A model generated the notes under the pieces. That model did no database searches, was not told where the DNA came from, and was given only the letters and a program-made list of their open reading frames with translations. The position numbers were made by a program, and so were the translations under genes. DNA of 64,000 nucleotides from Geothrix sp. (lineage in GTDB: Bacteria > Acidobacteriota > Holophagae > Holophagales > Holophagaceae), in NCBI RefSeq assembly GCF_030219325.1, contig NZ_CP126625.1, forward strand, positions 732,857 to 796,856, read 5' to 3'. Positions 25,620 to 37,060 of this stretch are shown here, one piece after another. Position 1 is the stretch's first letter. Every line of letters starts with the position of its first letter.

Positions 25620-26030
25620 CTAGGCGGCGATGCCCTTCGCTTTGAGGAAGGCGCCCAGGGCCTTGTCCTCGCCCTGGATGTGCTTCGTGAGCCAGTCCTC
25701 GAGGAAGCTGAAGACCGAGGAGGTCAGCAGGATCTTCCCGCTCTGGTAGTTCGCGATGAGCGTCCCGACCTCCTTCACCAGGTCGGCGTGGACGGCGCAG
25801 TGCCGCTGGGTCTCGGGGTAGCGGTGCGCAATCATCAGGCGCTCCTCGCCCGCGAAGTGCGCCACGGTGTAGTCCTTCAGGAAGAGCAGGGTCTTCTCGA
25901 TCTCGTCCTTGCCCTTGCCCTGTTTCATGGCCATGTGCAGGTTGTTCAGGGTGTCCACCAGGGACCGGTGTTCCGCGTCGATCTTCGCGTGGCCCACTTC
26001 CAGGGTCGCGCGCCAGTCCATGTAGGCCAT
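25620..26030 (-). CDS. Bacteriohemerythrin
   Basis: 136 residues forming a four-helix bundle. Diiron ligands are visible in order: HAKIDAEH, HFAGEERLM, HCAVHADL and HIQGED. The single-domain form binds O2 reversibly and is usually taken to serve oxygen storage, delivery or sensing in microaerophiles and anaerobes. ATG 26030 starts MAYMDW; the frame extends further upstream without homology. The upstream gap contains an inverted repeat (26152-26168). Confidence 0.92.
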   Translation of the reverse strand: MAYMDWRATLEVGHAKIDAEHRSLVDTLNNLHMAMKQGKGKDEIEKTLLFLKDYTVAHFAGEERLMIAHRYPETQRHCAVHADLVKEVGTLIANYQSGKILLTSSVFSFLEDWLTKHIQGEDKALGAFLKAKGIAA

Positions 26031-26151
26031 CTCACCACTCCATTCAGGCAGAGCCCACACCAGCGGGGCGTCTCCCCAAGGGTTCGGCCGGGCCCTCCGC
26101 GTCGCTTCAGTCCTGGCGGCAGGCTTGTGACTGTCGTCATAAAAGCACTGA

Positions 26152-26168
26152 ATTCATCGTTTATGAAT
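26152..26168. promoter_or_regulatory. Possible operator upstream of bacteriohemerythrin
   Basis: ATTCAT, 5-base spacer CGTTT, ATGAAT: a 6-bp inverted repeat in an unusually AT-rich patch about 120 bases upstream of the hemerythrin start. No known regulator consensus fits exactly. Confidence 0.3.
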
Positions 26169-26207
26169 GTGGTCGTTACACTGACGTGATTTTCCAGGAG
26201 GCTCCCT

Positions 26208-28577
26208 TCAGTTCGGTGCATCCTTCGCCGGTTTCACGTGCCTGTCGAACCAGCGGAGCATCTCCCAGAGGGTGTGCTCGATGGATTCGCGGGCGACGTA
26301 GCCGTGGGATTCCAGCGGCAGGGTGACGTAGCGCGCGGTCTGGCCGTGGCCCTTGAGGGCCGCGTAGAGGCGCTCGCTCTGGATGGGGAAGGTGCCGGAG
26401 TTGTTGTCGGCCTCGCCATGGATGAGCAGGATTGGCGCGTTGAAGTGGTTGGCGGACATGAAGGGCGACACCTTCAGGTACATCTCCGGCGCCTCCCATA
26501 AGGTGCGCCGCTCGCTCTGGAAGCCGAAGGGCGTGAGCGTCCGGTTGTAGGCGCCGCTGCGGGCGATGCCGGCCCTGAACAGGCTGGAGTGCGCCAGCAG
26601 GTTCGCCGTCATGAAGGCGCCGTAGCTGTGGCCGCCCACGCCCACGCGTTTGGGATCGATGACGCCCAGCTCGTCGGCCTTGTCGATGGCGGCCTTGGCG
26701 CTGGCGACCACTTGATCCAGGAAGGTGTCGTTCACGGTCTTGGGGTCACCCACCACGGGCATCGTCGCATTGTCGAGCACCACGTAGCCCGACAGCAGGA
26801 AGAACAGGTGGGACATGCCGCCGATGGTGGTGAACCGGTTCGCCGAGCCCGTGACCTGACCAGCCGTGGAGGCATCGGTGAACTCCAGCGGGTAGGCCCA
26901 GATCACCGCGGGGCGCCGCTCTCCGGCCTTGTAGTCGGGCGGCAGGTACATCGTGAAGCTGAGCGTCACGCCGTCGGGACGGGTGTACTTCACCAGCTGC
27001 TTCTGGATCTTGCGCAGCTCGGGCAGCGGGTCGGCGAAGGCCGTGAGGGCCTTGGCCTCCGTGCCGTGCAGCACGTAGTTCGGTGCTTCGGTGGAGCTCT
27101 CGCGCCGCGTGATGAACCGGCCATCCGGCAGCAGCGCCACCATGGCTTCATAGCGCCTGGGATCGGATTGGAAGCGGCGCTCGGTCTTGAGCGTGGCGGG
27201 ATCGAAGCGGTCCAAGAACGGACGATCACCTTCGGGCGTGGCGCCCTGGCCCACCAGGAGCAGTGACCCGGCCAGCTGGCGCAGGGCCACGTGGCCGTTG
27301 GGCAGGAGCCGCGACTGGAAGGCGCCGGGGTCGCGGTAGCGGTCGTTTCGGCTGAGGTCAAAGGCAAGACGGGCCTCGGCGGGACGCGCTGGATTGAGCA
27401 GCCAGGTGCGGGTCCAGCGGCGGTCCTGGTCGTACTCGCGGATGACGGCCAGGTCCCCGCGCTCGCCCCACTCCATGCCCATCAGGCGGGCCTGCAGCTG
27501 GAGCAGCTCCGTGGGCTTGGCGGTGAAGGGCGCGGCCTGGGTCAGGATGCGGTCGCGGAAGGCGGCCTTCTGCTTGGGGTTGCCCCCGTCCATGGCCTCC
27601 ACCCAGGCCAGGGTGGCGGGCTCCGTGGGCCGCCAGTGCAGGCGGCGGGGGCCGGTGCGCACGCCCTCGAGGGGGATGTCCTCGGCCAGGGGCTGATCCG
27701 CCACGAGATGCAGGAGGGCCCCGGAGCCATCCCAGACCTCTTCCCGCACAGGAAACTGCTGGCTGGGCACCAGGAAGGAGAAGGGCCGCTGCAGCCGGGA
27801 CACCAGGACGAGGCAGCCGTCCGGAGAGGGCTGCACATTGGCGTAGAGGCCGGGCTTGCCGAGGGGCCTGAGGGCGCCCGTGGCGGGATCGACGCGCACC
27901 AGCTGGGACTGCCCCAGGAACTCGAAGCGGGCCTCGTCCTGGGCGTTCTGGAGCAGGTCCTGGTAGGTGGGGGCGGGAGCGGCCTTGCCCTCGTTTTCCT
28001 GGATGCGGGGGCCCTGGGGCGCCTCGGGAGCGCTGGGCTCCAGCCCCTGGCCCGCGGGCAGGGCCTTGCAGAGCAGGCTGCCGTCCGGCATCCAGTCGAG
28101 GGGGCTGCCCAGGATCGCGTTCAGCTGCAGTCCCTGGATCCGGTGCAGCTTTCCGGTGGCGGCCTCGCCGATCCACAGCTCCGTGGCCCGGGCCGACGCG
28201 CCGATCAGCGCGAAGCGTGTGCCGTCCGGGGACCAGCGCGGCTGGCCGAGGCTCACGCCCGCGGGCAGGGCAATGGTTTTCGGGGGGCCGTCGAGCCGCT
28301 GCATGGCCAGGGCCTTCAGGCGCGGCGGCGCGTGGGGGCCGCGGGTGCGCGGGTTGAACCGGTGCCCGGCCAGCCGCGCCATGGGCTGCGCCAGATCCTT
28401 GATGGAGGGGTGGCGGTCGAACTCCGCCAGGAGGAAGCGATCCCCCTTGGGGCTGAGGATCAGCGAGGGCGTGCCCGGGGCGTCCAGCACGGCCTGGATG
28501 GCCTTGGGCGCCTTCTGGTAGGGCGCGGGCTGCGCCAGCAGGGCAAGGCTGAGGATGGGTGCGAGGGCACGCAGCAT
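26208..28577 (-). CDS. S9 family (prolyl oligopeptidase-type) serine peptidase, secreted
   Basis: 789 residues from ATG 28577 (GGGAG upstream) with a signal peptide MLRALAPILSLALLAQ. The N-terminal two thirds form a beta-propeller with WSPDGTRFALIG-type blades. The C-terminal alpha/beta-hydrolase holds the nucleophile in GGHSYGAFM, the Asp in HGEADNNSG and the His in ESHGYV. The layout is closest to the S9D glutamyl-endopeptidase-like group (also seen in plant chloroplast CGEP). Probably a periplasmic or exported peptide-degrading enzyme. Gene order on the minus strand is this gene, then hemerythrin. Confidence 0.88.
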   Translation of the reverse strand: MLRALAPILSLALLAQPAPYQKAPKAIQAVLDAPGTPSLILSPKGDRFLLAEFDRHPSIKDLAQPMARLAGHRFNPRTRGPHAPPRLKALAMQRLDGPPKTIALPAGVSLGQPRWSPDGTRFALIGASARATELWIGEAATGKLHRIQGLQLNAILGSPLDWMPDGSLLCKALPAGQGLEPSAPEAPQGPRIQENEGKAAPAPTYQDLLQNAQDEARFEFLGQSQLVRVDPATGALRPLGKPGLYANVQPSPDGCLVLVSRLQRPFSFLVPSQQFPVREEVWDGSGALLHLVADQPLAEDIPLEGVRTGPRRLHWRPTEPATLAWVEAMDGGNPKQKAAFRDRILTQAAPFTAKPTELLQLQARLMGMEWGERGDLAVIREYDQDRRWTRTWLLNPARPAEARLAFDLSRNDRYRDPGAFQSRLLPNGHVALRQLAGSLLLVGQGATPEGDRPFLDRFDPATLKTERRFQSDPRRYEAMVALLPDGRFITRRESSTEAPNYVLHGTEAKALTAFADPLPELRKIQKQLVKYTRPDGVTLSFTMYLPPDYKAGERRPAVIWAYPLEFTDASTAGQVTGSANRFTTIGGMSHLFFLLSGYVVLDNATMPVVGDPKTVNDTFLDQVVASAKAAIDKADELGVIDPKRVGVGGHSYGAFMTANLLAHSSLFRAGIARSGAYNRTLTPFGFQSERRTLWEAPEMYLKVSPFMSANHFNAPILLIHGEADNNSGTFPIQSERLYAALKGHGQTARYVTLPLESHGYVARESIEHTLWEMLRWFDRHVKPAKDAPN

Positions 28578-28641
28578 GGGGGCTCCCGGGGGATGCCTCA
28601 TCATGCCACGAGTCACGAGGTATGAAGGCGGATACAACGAA

Positions 28642-28657
28642 GCCCCCTTGCGGGGGC
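28642..28657 (-). terminator. Terminator after rpsA
   Basis: On the minus strand GCCCCC-gcaa-GGGGGC followed by TTCGTTGT, 26 bases beyond the S1 stop codon. Confidence 0.7.
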
Positions 28658-28683
28658 CTCGTCAGGTGCGGGTGGGGCGAAGA

Positions 28684-30441
28684 CTACTCGCGCTCGGCCC
28701 GGTTGAAGGCGTCGGCCAGCGTCGCCTTTTTGAATTCCGGCTGGCGGGCCTTGGCAGCTTCCAGATCGCCACGCTCCATGTCCTGCTCCAGCTGCTTGAC
28801 GGAGAGGCCGATGCGGCGCTCGGTGGGATCGAGCTTCACGATCTTCATGGTGAGCTCCTGGCCGGCGGCGAACTCCTTCTGGATGTCCTCCACCCGCTTG
28901 CGGCTCAGCTCGGAGACGTGCACCAGACCCTCGATGCCGTCGCCGAGGTCGACGAAGGCGCCGAAGTCGGTCAGGCGGGCGATCTTGCCGGTGATGACGG
29001 TGCCCACGCTGTGGTTCTCGAAGAAGATCTCCCAGACGTTGGGCTCCATCTGCTTCACGCCGAGGCTCATGCGCTGGGCCAGGGGATCCAGGTTGAGGAC
29101 CTTGGCGGTGACTTCGTCGCCCTTCTTCACGATCTCGCCGGGGTGCTTGATCTTCTTGGTCCAGCTGAAGTCGGACACGTGGATCAGGCCGTCGATGCCC
29201 TCTTCCAGCTCGATGAAGGCGCCGAACTCCGTGATGTTGCGCACGGTGCCCGTGACGATCATGCCGGGCTGGTACTTCTCGGCGATGGCCATCCAGGGGT
29301 TCGGGGTGATCTGCTTCATGCCGAGGCTGATGCGGCGGTTCTCGCTGTCCACCTGCAGGATGATGGCTTCGACCTGGTCGCCCAGGTTGACCATGCCCTT
29401 GGCGGACTTGACCTTCTTGGTCCAGCTCATCTCGGAGACATGCACCAGGCCTTCGATGCCGGGCTCGAGCTCGACGAATGCGCCGTAGTCAGTGATCGAC
29501 ACGACCTTGCCCTTGACGGTGGCCTGGATGGGGTAGCGCTCCTCGACGGAGAGCCAGGGATCCGGGAACTTCTGCTTGTAGCCGAGGCTGACGCGCTCGG
29601 TCTCCTTGTCGTACTTGAGCACGGCCACTTCGACCTTGTCGCCCACCTGGAACATCTCGCTGGGGTGGTTGAGCCGGCCCCAGGACATGTCGGTGATGTG
29701 CAGCAGGCCGTCCACGCCGCCGAGGTCGACGAAGGCGCCGTACTCGGTGATGTTCTTGATGGCGCCCTCGACCAGCTTGCCTTCTTCGAGGCCCGCGAGG
29801 GTCTCTTCCTTCAGGCTCGCGTTGATGGTCTCGAGGAACAGCTTGCGGGACAGCACGATGTTGCCGCGGCGGCGGTTGACCTTGATGACCTTCATGTCGA
29901 AGGACTTGCCGAGGTAGGGATCCAGGTTGCGGACGGGCTTCATGTCCACCTGGCTGCCGGGCAGGAAGGCGCGGATGCCGATGTCGACCGCCAGGCCGCC
30001 CTTGACCTTCTCGAGCACGGTGCCGTGCACGGTCATGTTGGAACGGAAGGCCTTCTCGACCTCGTCCCAGATCTTCATCTTCTCGGCGCGCTCGCGGCTG
30101 AGGCGCACGTTGCCGTTGGCGTCCTCGAGCATCTCGAGCAGCACTTCGACGACCTCGCCCACCTGCACGCCCTGCGTGCCGTCGGGATTGTTGAACTCGT
30201 CGAGGTTGACGGTGCCCGACCCCTTGTAGCCGATGTCGACGATGACGTCCTTGCCGCGGATCTCCACGACGACGCCACGCACGACCTCTTCTTCGCGGAG
30301 GCCACGGGTTTCACCCTGCAGGGCGGCCATGAACTCCTGGCCCTCCTCGCTGCCGTCCTCGACGTATCCCGAGTCCAGCACGGTGATGCGGCCCATCTGC
30401 TTGGAGCCTAGGCCCTTGATGATTGCTTCTAACTTGGACAT
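28684..30441 (-). CDS. rpsA: 30S ribosomal protein S1
   Basis: 585 residues with six S1 (OB-fold) repeats. The first two are divergent ribosome-binding ones. The last four each have the ITDYGAFVELEPGIEGLVHVSE pattern (for example around GAFVDLGGVDGLLHITDMSW and GAFIELEEGIDGLIHVSDFSW). Binds mRNA for translation initiation. ATG 30441 has AGAGGTGG upstream; the frame continues 19 codons further without homology. Confidence 0.97.
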   Translation of the reverse strand: MSKLEAIIKGLGSKQMGRITVLDSGYVEDGSEEGQEFMAALQGETRGLREEEVVRGVVVEIRGKDVIVDIGYKGSGTVNLDEFNNPDGTQGVQVGEVVEVLLEMLEDANGNVRLSRERAEKMKIWDEVEKAFRSNMTVHGTVLEKVKGGLAVDIGIRAFLPGSQVDMKPVRNLDPYLGKSFDMKVIKVNRRRGNIVLSRKLFLETINASLKEETLAGLEEGKLVEGAIKNITEYGAFVDLGGVDGLLHITDMSWGRLNHPSEMFQVGDKVEVAVLKYDKETERVSLGYKQKFPDPWLSVEERYPIQATVKGKVVSITDYGAFVELEPGIEGLVHVSEMSWTKKVKSAKGMVNLGDQVEAIILQVDSENRRISLGMKQITPNPWMAIAEKYQPGMIVTGTVRNITEFGAFIELEEGIDGLIHVSDFSWTKKIKHPGEIVKKGDEVTAKVLNLDPLAQRMSLGVKQMEPNVWEIFFENHSVGTVITGKIARLTDFGAFVDLGDGIEGLVHVSELSRKRVEDIQKEFAAGQELTMKIVKLDPTERRIGLSVKQLEQDMERGDLEAAKARQPEFKKATLADAFNRAERE

Positions 30442-30586
30442 GAAGTCCACCTCTTTGGTTAGCCCCCGCGCTCTGGCGGTGGGCTGGAATCCCGGCACAC
30501 GAAGTCCGGCAGAACGCCTAGATTATCCAGGAATGCCTTGGGGGGCCAGGAAATGTATTGGGAGAGGGTGGAGGCACAATAGGGGG

Positions 30587-31330
30587 ATGTGCGTCATTGC
30601 CTTCCACTGGCGGCCCGAGGGCCCGCTGCCCCTGCTCGTGGCGGGAAACCGGGACGAGTTCTATGCGCGTCCCACGGCACCCATGGCCTGGTGGGAGGGT
30701 AGGCGCATCCTGGCGGGTCGGGATCTCCAGGCCGGTGGGACCTGGCTGGGGGTGGGTCCCGGGGGCCGCTTCGCGGCCCTCACCAACCACCGGGACCCCT
30801 CGAAGACCCGGCCGGATCGCGCCACCCGGGGCCTGCTGCCGGTGTGGTTCCTGGAGGTGGGCCACACCGCCGGAGCCTTCCTGGAGGAGCTCCGCCCGGT
30901 GGCAGGCCGCTACAACCCCTTCAACCTGCTGGTCTACGACGGCCGTGACTTGCTCGGCTTCGAGAGCCGCCAGGACCGGGTGGTCTCCTTCACGCCCGGA
31001 ATCCACGCCATTTCCAATGGGGACTTCGACGAGCCCTGGCCCAAGGTCGAGCGCCTCAAGGCGGGACTGCTCGACGGTGAAGGGGATGACGAGGCGCTCC
31101 TGACCCTGCTGCAGGAGGCCGAGCCCTTCCCGGACGAGCGCCTGCCCAGCACCGGCGTGGCGCTGGAATGGGAGCGGGCCCTCTCGCCGGCCTTCATCCG
31201 GACGCCCACCTACGGCACCCGCGCCTCGACGCTCCTGCGCCTGGGCCGGGAGGCGGTGTCCGTGCTCGAACAGCGGTTCTCGCCCGAGGGCCCCGAAGGG
31301 CGCTCCGAGTTCCGGTTCCAACGGACCTAG
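30587..31330 (+). CDS. NRDE/TANGO2 family protein
   Basis: 247 residues. It starts MCVIAFHW, leaving Cys2 as a possible N-terminal nucleophile after Met removal, and carries the namesake [33 protein letters not shown] and NPFNLL motifs of the TANGO2 (NRDE, DUF833) family. The family resembles N-terminal nucleophile hydrolases; eukaryotic TANGO2 has been linked to haem and lipid handling, but bacterial function is unknown. AGGGGG lies 0-5 bases upstream of the ATG. Its stop overlaps by 4 bases the stop of a vestigial nfu tail on the other strand. Confidence 0.9.
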   Translation: MCVIAFHWRPEGPLPLLVAGNRDEFYARPTAPMAWWEGRRILAGRDLQAGGTWLGVGPGGRFAALTNHRDPSKTRPDRATRGLLPVWFLEVGHTAGAFLEELRPVAGRYNPFNLLVYDGRDLLGFESRQDRVVSFTPGIHAISNGDFDEPWPKVERLKAGLLDGEGDDEALLTLLQEAEPFPDERLPSTGVALEWERALSPAFIRTPTYGTRASTLLRLGREAVSVLEQRFSPEGPEGRSEFRFQRT

Positions 31331-31498
31331 ACCGAGATCACCACGATCTCCGGGTCCACTTCCTTCTGCAGCATGCCTTCGATGGCCACCAGCGTGCCGG
31401 TGAGGCTGACGGGGCAGCTGCCGCAGGCGCCCCCACCTAGAGCATCCATCCGGATCATGACCTGCTTCTCGTGGCGGTCTGAACAGCTCGAGAGCGGC
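31326..31498 (-). pseudogene. Vestigial copy of the nfu C-terminus
   Basis: About 165 bases nearly identical to 32635-32790. The minus-strand frame encodes RHEKQVMIR, then a five-residue variation, then [14 protein letters not shown] and on to the same [12 protein letters not shown] and stop. Compared with the intact gene there is an extra stretch of about 15 bases around 31434-31450. Upstream of the repeat the frame has no homology, so this is a remnant, not a gene. Confidence 0.85.
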
Positions 31499-31522
31499 GG
31501 GAATTGATTTCCGTCCATCTGA

Positions 31523-32620
31523 ATGCAGGGTTCAATGGGTTCCATGTTTCATGCCCTGTTGAATCCGGTGACGGTCGTTCTGCCCTCAGGGGGCTATGAG
31601 TCATTCCTTCTTGGGAATCTCCTAGCCGGGCTGGTGGAATACGGAGTGCTCCGCTGGAGATTTGGACTTCAGGGCTTCCGGTGGTTGGTGATCCTGGTGG
31701 TGGTCAATGCCTGCAGCGCCGCCATTGGGGGTTACCCGCTTCAAACCTGGCTTCCCACCTGGATCTCAAGGCTGAACCTGGGGCCGCTTGATCAGGTTCC
31801 CATGCTTCTCCTCTCGGCAGCCCTGCTCACCTTCCTGCTGGCCCTGCTCCTTGAACTTCCTGCTTACTTCGCGATCTTCCGACTGGCCGATGTGAGGAGG
31901 AGGCAGCCCATTCGTGCCTTGCTGGTTGCCCATCTGGTGAGTTGGCCAGTGACCTTGGGGCTGGCTGTATTCCTTTCTCGCCATGAGTGGGATCTGAGCC
32001 TTTATTCCAGGACGCAGCGAGTCAGAGTGTCGGCCATTGCCCCGCCAAGGACCTGGGTCTGGTTCCTGCGGGACGGGAAGCTTTGCAAGCAGCGCCTTGG
32101 AAGCCAAGCGGTCGAGTTCATTCCGGTTTCCTTTGGTGAGGCTGAAACCATCGCCAGTGACCCAGCGCTGGGGGGCTGGGTGCTGGAGGAATATGTCTTT
32201 GATACTCCTAACCACTGCAACAGTACGGCAGTCCTTCTCGCGCCATCATCTTGGGTTGGTCCGATGTGGACACAATCGTTTCCAGGCAAATCAGAAGAGA
32301 ACCCCTGGAAAGATAAATTCCTGAATATCTCCATTCTCCGTGAGGAAAATTACTTCAATGCAAAGGATGCAGATCGCAGGGCAGTTACGGTAAGTCCTGA
32401 GGGAATGGGATCCGTCAGGGTGCTGCAGACAGGAGGTCCCTCGGAGGTCCTGAGGGCGTTCAGTCCCTTTCACAGGCCCTGGTTCGGCCGTGCCGTGACT
32501 TTTCCAGAAGGACAGGTTCTCTTTGAAATGGATCAAGGCATGGCACTGCTGGAACCCGCTAGTAGAAGGCTTGCCTCTGTCGGGCGAGGTCGACTGGTGA
32601 TGGTGCTGCAGGAGCCCTGA
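31523..32620 (+). CDS. Unknown membrane protein in a lower-GC insert
   Basis: About 365 residues. The N-terminal half has roughly four to five hydrophobic segments ([69 protein letters not shown]). The C-terminal half is soluble, with no recognised motif. I do not recognise the family. Codon use is markedly less GC-biased than in flanking genes, and the gene lies exactly between two copies of the nfu 3' end, which argues for acquisition. Start candidates are ATG 31523, 31535 and 31544; none has a strong Shine-Dalgarno. Confidence 0.65.
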   Translation: MQGSMGSMFHALLNPVTVVLPSGGYESFLLGNLLAGLVEYGVLRWRFGLQGFRWLVILVVVNACSAAIGGYPLQTWLPTWISRLNLGPLDQVPMLLLSAALLTFLLALLLELPAYFAIFRLADVRRRQPIRALLVAHLVSWPVTLGLAVFLSRHEWDLSLYSRTQRVRVSAIAPPRTWVWFLRDGKLCKQRLGSQAVEFIPVSFGEAETIASDPALGGWVLEEYVFDTPNHCNSTAVLLAPSSWVGPMWTQSFPGKSEENPWKDKFLNISILREENYFNAKDADRRAVTVSPEGMGSVRVLQTGGPSEVLRAFSPFHRPWFGRAVTFPEGQVLFEMDQGMALLEPASRRLASVGRGRLVMVLQEP

Positions 32621-32635
32621 ATCCTTGCGCCTGGC

Positions 32636-33193
32636 CTAGACCGATATCACCACGATCTCCGGGTCCACTTCCTTCTGCAGCATGCCTTCGATGGCCACCA
32701 GCGTGCCGGTCAGGCTGGCCGGGCAGCTGCCGCAGGCGCCCACATAGCGGATCATGACCTGCTTCTCGTGGCGGCCGATCAGCTCGAGGCCGCCGCCATC
32801 GGCGGCCAGGGCCGGCAGGATGGCGCTCTCCAGCACCATGCGGATGTCGCGCAGCATGGGATCGTTCTCGTCCTCGATCTTGGTGAAGACCCGCGCGGGG
32901 GCCGGGGCGCCGGTGCCGCCGCCCGTGCCCGCGGCGGCGCGGATGGGGGCGGCCAGCAGGGGCAGCATCTCGGGCCAGCCCTTGTCGTCGGTCTTGGTGA
33001 CCGTGAGGAACTTGTCCTGCATGAACACCGAGGTGACGTTCCCCACGGCGAAGAGGTTCTTCGCCAGCTCGTCGTGCTCCGCCGTCTCCACGCTGGGGAA
33101 GGACTTGGGGAAGCCCACGGCCACGGCTTCCTTCAGCACGAACTTCACGGCGTTGGGGTTGGGGGTGTATTCGATCTCGGCGATTTTGGGCAT
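32636..33193 (-). CDS. nfuA: NFU-type Fe-S cluster carrier/scaffold protein
   Basis: 185 residues. The N-terminal Nfu_N domain (IEYTPNPNAVKFVL, FPSVETAEHDELAKNLFAVGNVTSVF) is joined by a Gly/Ala/Pro linker to a C-terminal NifU-like domain with the cluster-binding Cys pair C154/C157 in GACGSCPASLTGTL. Receives or delivers [4Fe-4S] clusters. Last gene of the minus-strand suf set, separated from sufU by a palindromic repeat. Its 3' third is repeated downstream at 31326-31498. Confidence 0.93.
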   Translation of the reverse strand: MPKIAEIEYTPNPNAVKFVLKEAVAVGFPKSFPSVETAEHDELAKNLFAVGNVTSVFMQDKFLTVTKTDDKGWPEMLPLLAAPIRAAAGTGGGTGAPAPARVFTKIEDENDPMLRDIRMVLESAILPALAADGGGLELIGRHEKQVMIRYVGACGSCPASLTGTLVAIEGMLQKEVDPEIVVISV

Positions 33194-33204
33194 CAGGGAC
33201 TCTT

Positions 33205-33315
33205 AACCGCGAATGACGCGAATGGGCGCGAATGAAGAAGCGGAAAACGGGCTGTCGGCATTGGCGCGAGTCGGGGTCTGGCTTTTATTAGCGAAAATTC
33301 GCGCCATTCGCGGTT
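33205..33315. repeat. CGCGAATG-family palindromic element, copy 2
   Basis: Left arm AACCGCGAATGACGCGAAT (33205-33223), right arm ATTCGCGCCATTCGCGGTT (33297-33315); 18 of 19 bases pair. Arms are followed inwards by another GCGCGAATG / AAATTCGC unit. It lies between sufU and nfu and fills almost the entire gap. Confidence 0.9.
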
Positions 33316-33316
33316 C

Positions 33317-33762
33317 CTATTCTGTTGAGGCTTCGGCCTCGCCCTTGAGGGCGGCGTGGAGGGTGGCCCAGGGGAGGACGGCGCATTTCACGCGGCTGGG
33401 CAGGTCCTTGACGCCGCTGAAGAGCGTCAGCTTGCCGAGCAGGGGCGTTTGGATGCCCGGCTCCAACTCACCGCGCACCATGCCGCGGAACTGCTCGGCC
33501 ATGGCCTCGGCCTCGACCACGGGCCTGCCCTTCACGGCGCCGGTCATGAGGCTGGCGCTGGCCACGTCGATGGCGCACCCGCTGCCCTGGAACTTGATGT
33601 CCTGCACCAGGCCGTTTTCGATGACCAGGGTCAGGGTCAGCTCGTCCCCGCAGAGAGGATTGTGCCCATCGGCGTGGTGCGTACAGGTCTCCAGCTTCCC
33701 GAAATTCCGGGGCTTCTTGTTGTGCTCCAGGATCACCTGCTGGTACAGCTCGCGGGGGTCGC

Positions 33763-33766
<4 letters not shown>
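33317..33766 (-). CDS. sufU: SufU-type Fe-S cluster assembly protein
   Basis: 149 residues of the IscU/SufU fold with ligands Cys39 (NPLCGDEL), Asp41, Cys64 (GSGCAIDVASASLM) and Cys128 (RVKCAVLPW). The insertion around MAEQFRGMVRGELEP between the second and third Cys is typical of SufU rather than IscU. SufU relays sulfur from SufS. Its start codon overlaps the sufS stop (ATGA). Confidence 0.95.
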
Positions 33767-34994
<1,228 letters not shown>

Positions 34995-34998
<4 letters not shown>

Positions 34999-36271
34999 GC
35001 CAGATCTCCCAGCGAGGCCGCCTGGGTGCGGGCCATGACGAGCTGGCGCAGGGCCCGCCGCAGGCTGGCCACGGGGATGTGCGTCAGCACGTCCGCCGCG
35101 AAGCCGTAGGTGAGGAGGTTGCGGGCGTCGTCGGCGTTGAGGCCGCGGCTCTGCAGGTAGAACAGCTCCTCGGGGTCCAGCGCGCCCACGGTGGCGCCGT
35201 GGCTGCACTTCACGTCGTCGGCGTAGATCTCCAGCTGGGGCTTGGTGTCCACCCGGGCCGTCTCGGAGAGGAGGAGGTTGCGGCTCTGCTGCTTCGCGTC
35301 GGTGCCCTGGGCCTTGGGCGCCACCAGGACCTGGCCGTTGAAGACAGCGCGGGCATGGCCGTCCACGATGCACTTGTGCAGCTGGTGGCTGCTGGCGTGC
35401 GGCTCGGCATGGAGCATGAAGCTGTGCGTATCCGCCACCTGGGTGCCATCCAGCAGGGCGAGCCCATCCAGGGTTGCCTCGGCGCCTTCGGCCAGGCGCA
35501 CCCAGGGCTGCTGTCGGGAGAGCCGGGCCCCGAAGCTCAGGGTGCGGGAGTGGTACTGACCGCCCTTGGCCACTTCGGCCTTGAGGGTGCCCAGGTGGAA
35601 AGCCTCGTCACTGTCGCGCTGGACCCGCTCGTGGCGGAGGATGGCGCCCTCGGCCACGCGGACCTCCACCACGGGGCAGGTCAGGTAGGTGCCCTCGCCG
35701 TGATGCTCTTCCACCAACTCCAGCTCGGCGCCGCGCTCCAGCACCACCATGAGCCGCGGGAAGACGGCCACGGGAGTCGCGGCCTTCGTGATGAAGAGCA
35801 GGTGCAGGGGCAGGGCCACCTTCATGTTCTTGGGCACCAGGAGGACGGCGCCGTCCTCGAAGCGGGCGGTGTTGAGATCCTCGAAGGGGCTCTGGTTGTG
35901 GGTTGGTCCCACCATGCCGAGGGCGTGGCAGGCCTCGCTGGCCGTGGAGAGAGGCAGGAAGCGAACGCCGGCGGGCACCGCCGAGGCGCAGCTGGCATGG
36001 GGGGCGTGGTGGCCGTTCACGAAGACCTGGCGGGTGCCCACCATCTCGGGGAGCAGGTGGCCGCTGACGTCCACCGTGGTCTTCGGCGCAGGGCCGAAGG
36101 CGATGCCGCCCAGGGCCTTCAGGTCCGTGTACTTCCAGTCCTCGTCCCCGGTGGTGGGCAGGTCGCGGCCCGCCAGCCGAGCCTCGGCCTCCGTCCGCAG
36201 GGTCTCCCACTCCGCGGGCCGGGGCCCGCTGAGCAGGTCCACCAGCAGGCTGGAACCCATGACGGCCGAGG

Positions 36272-36275
<4 letters not shown>
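34995..36275 (-). CDS. sufD: Fe-S cluster assembly protein SufD
   Basis: 426 residues. DEDWKYTDLKAL near residues 42-53 is the SufD/SufB N-terminal signature. The C-terminal half has the right-handed beta-helix ending CSHGATVGALDPEELFYLQSRG, the conserved SufBD block. Forms the SufBC2D scaffold with SufB and SufC. Start overlaps the sufC stop (ATGA) and stop overlaps the sufS start, so translation is coupled. Confidence 0.96.
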
Positions 36276-37036
<761 letters not shown>

Positions 37037-37060
37037 CTAAAACTCCAACAACAAACTGAC

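Noticed and set aside
31327-31545. 72-residue minus-strand open frame as a small stand-alone NifU-like protein
   Set aside because: Only the part overlapping the duplicated nfu tail has homology, the upstream residues are random, there is no ribosome-binding site, and the conserved core carries an insertion.
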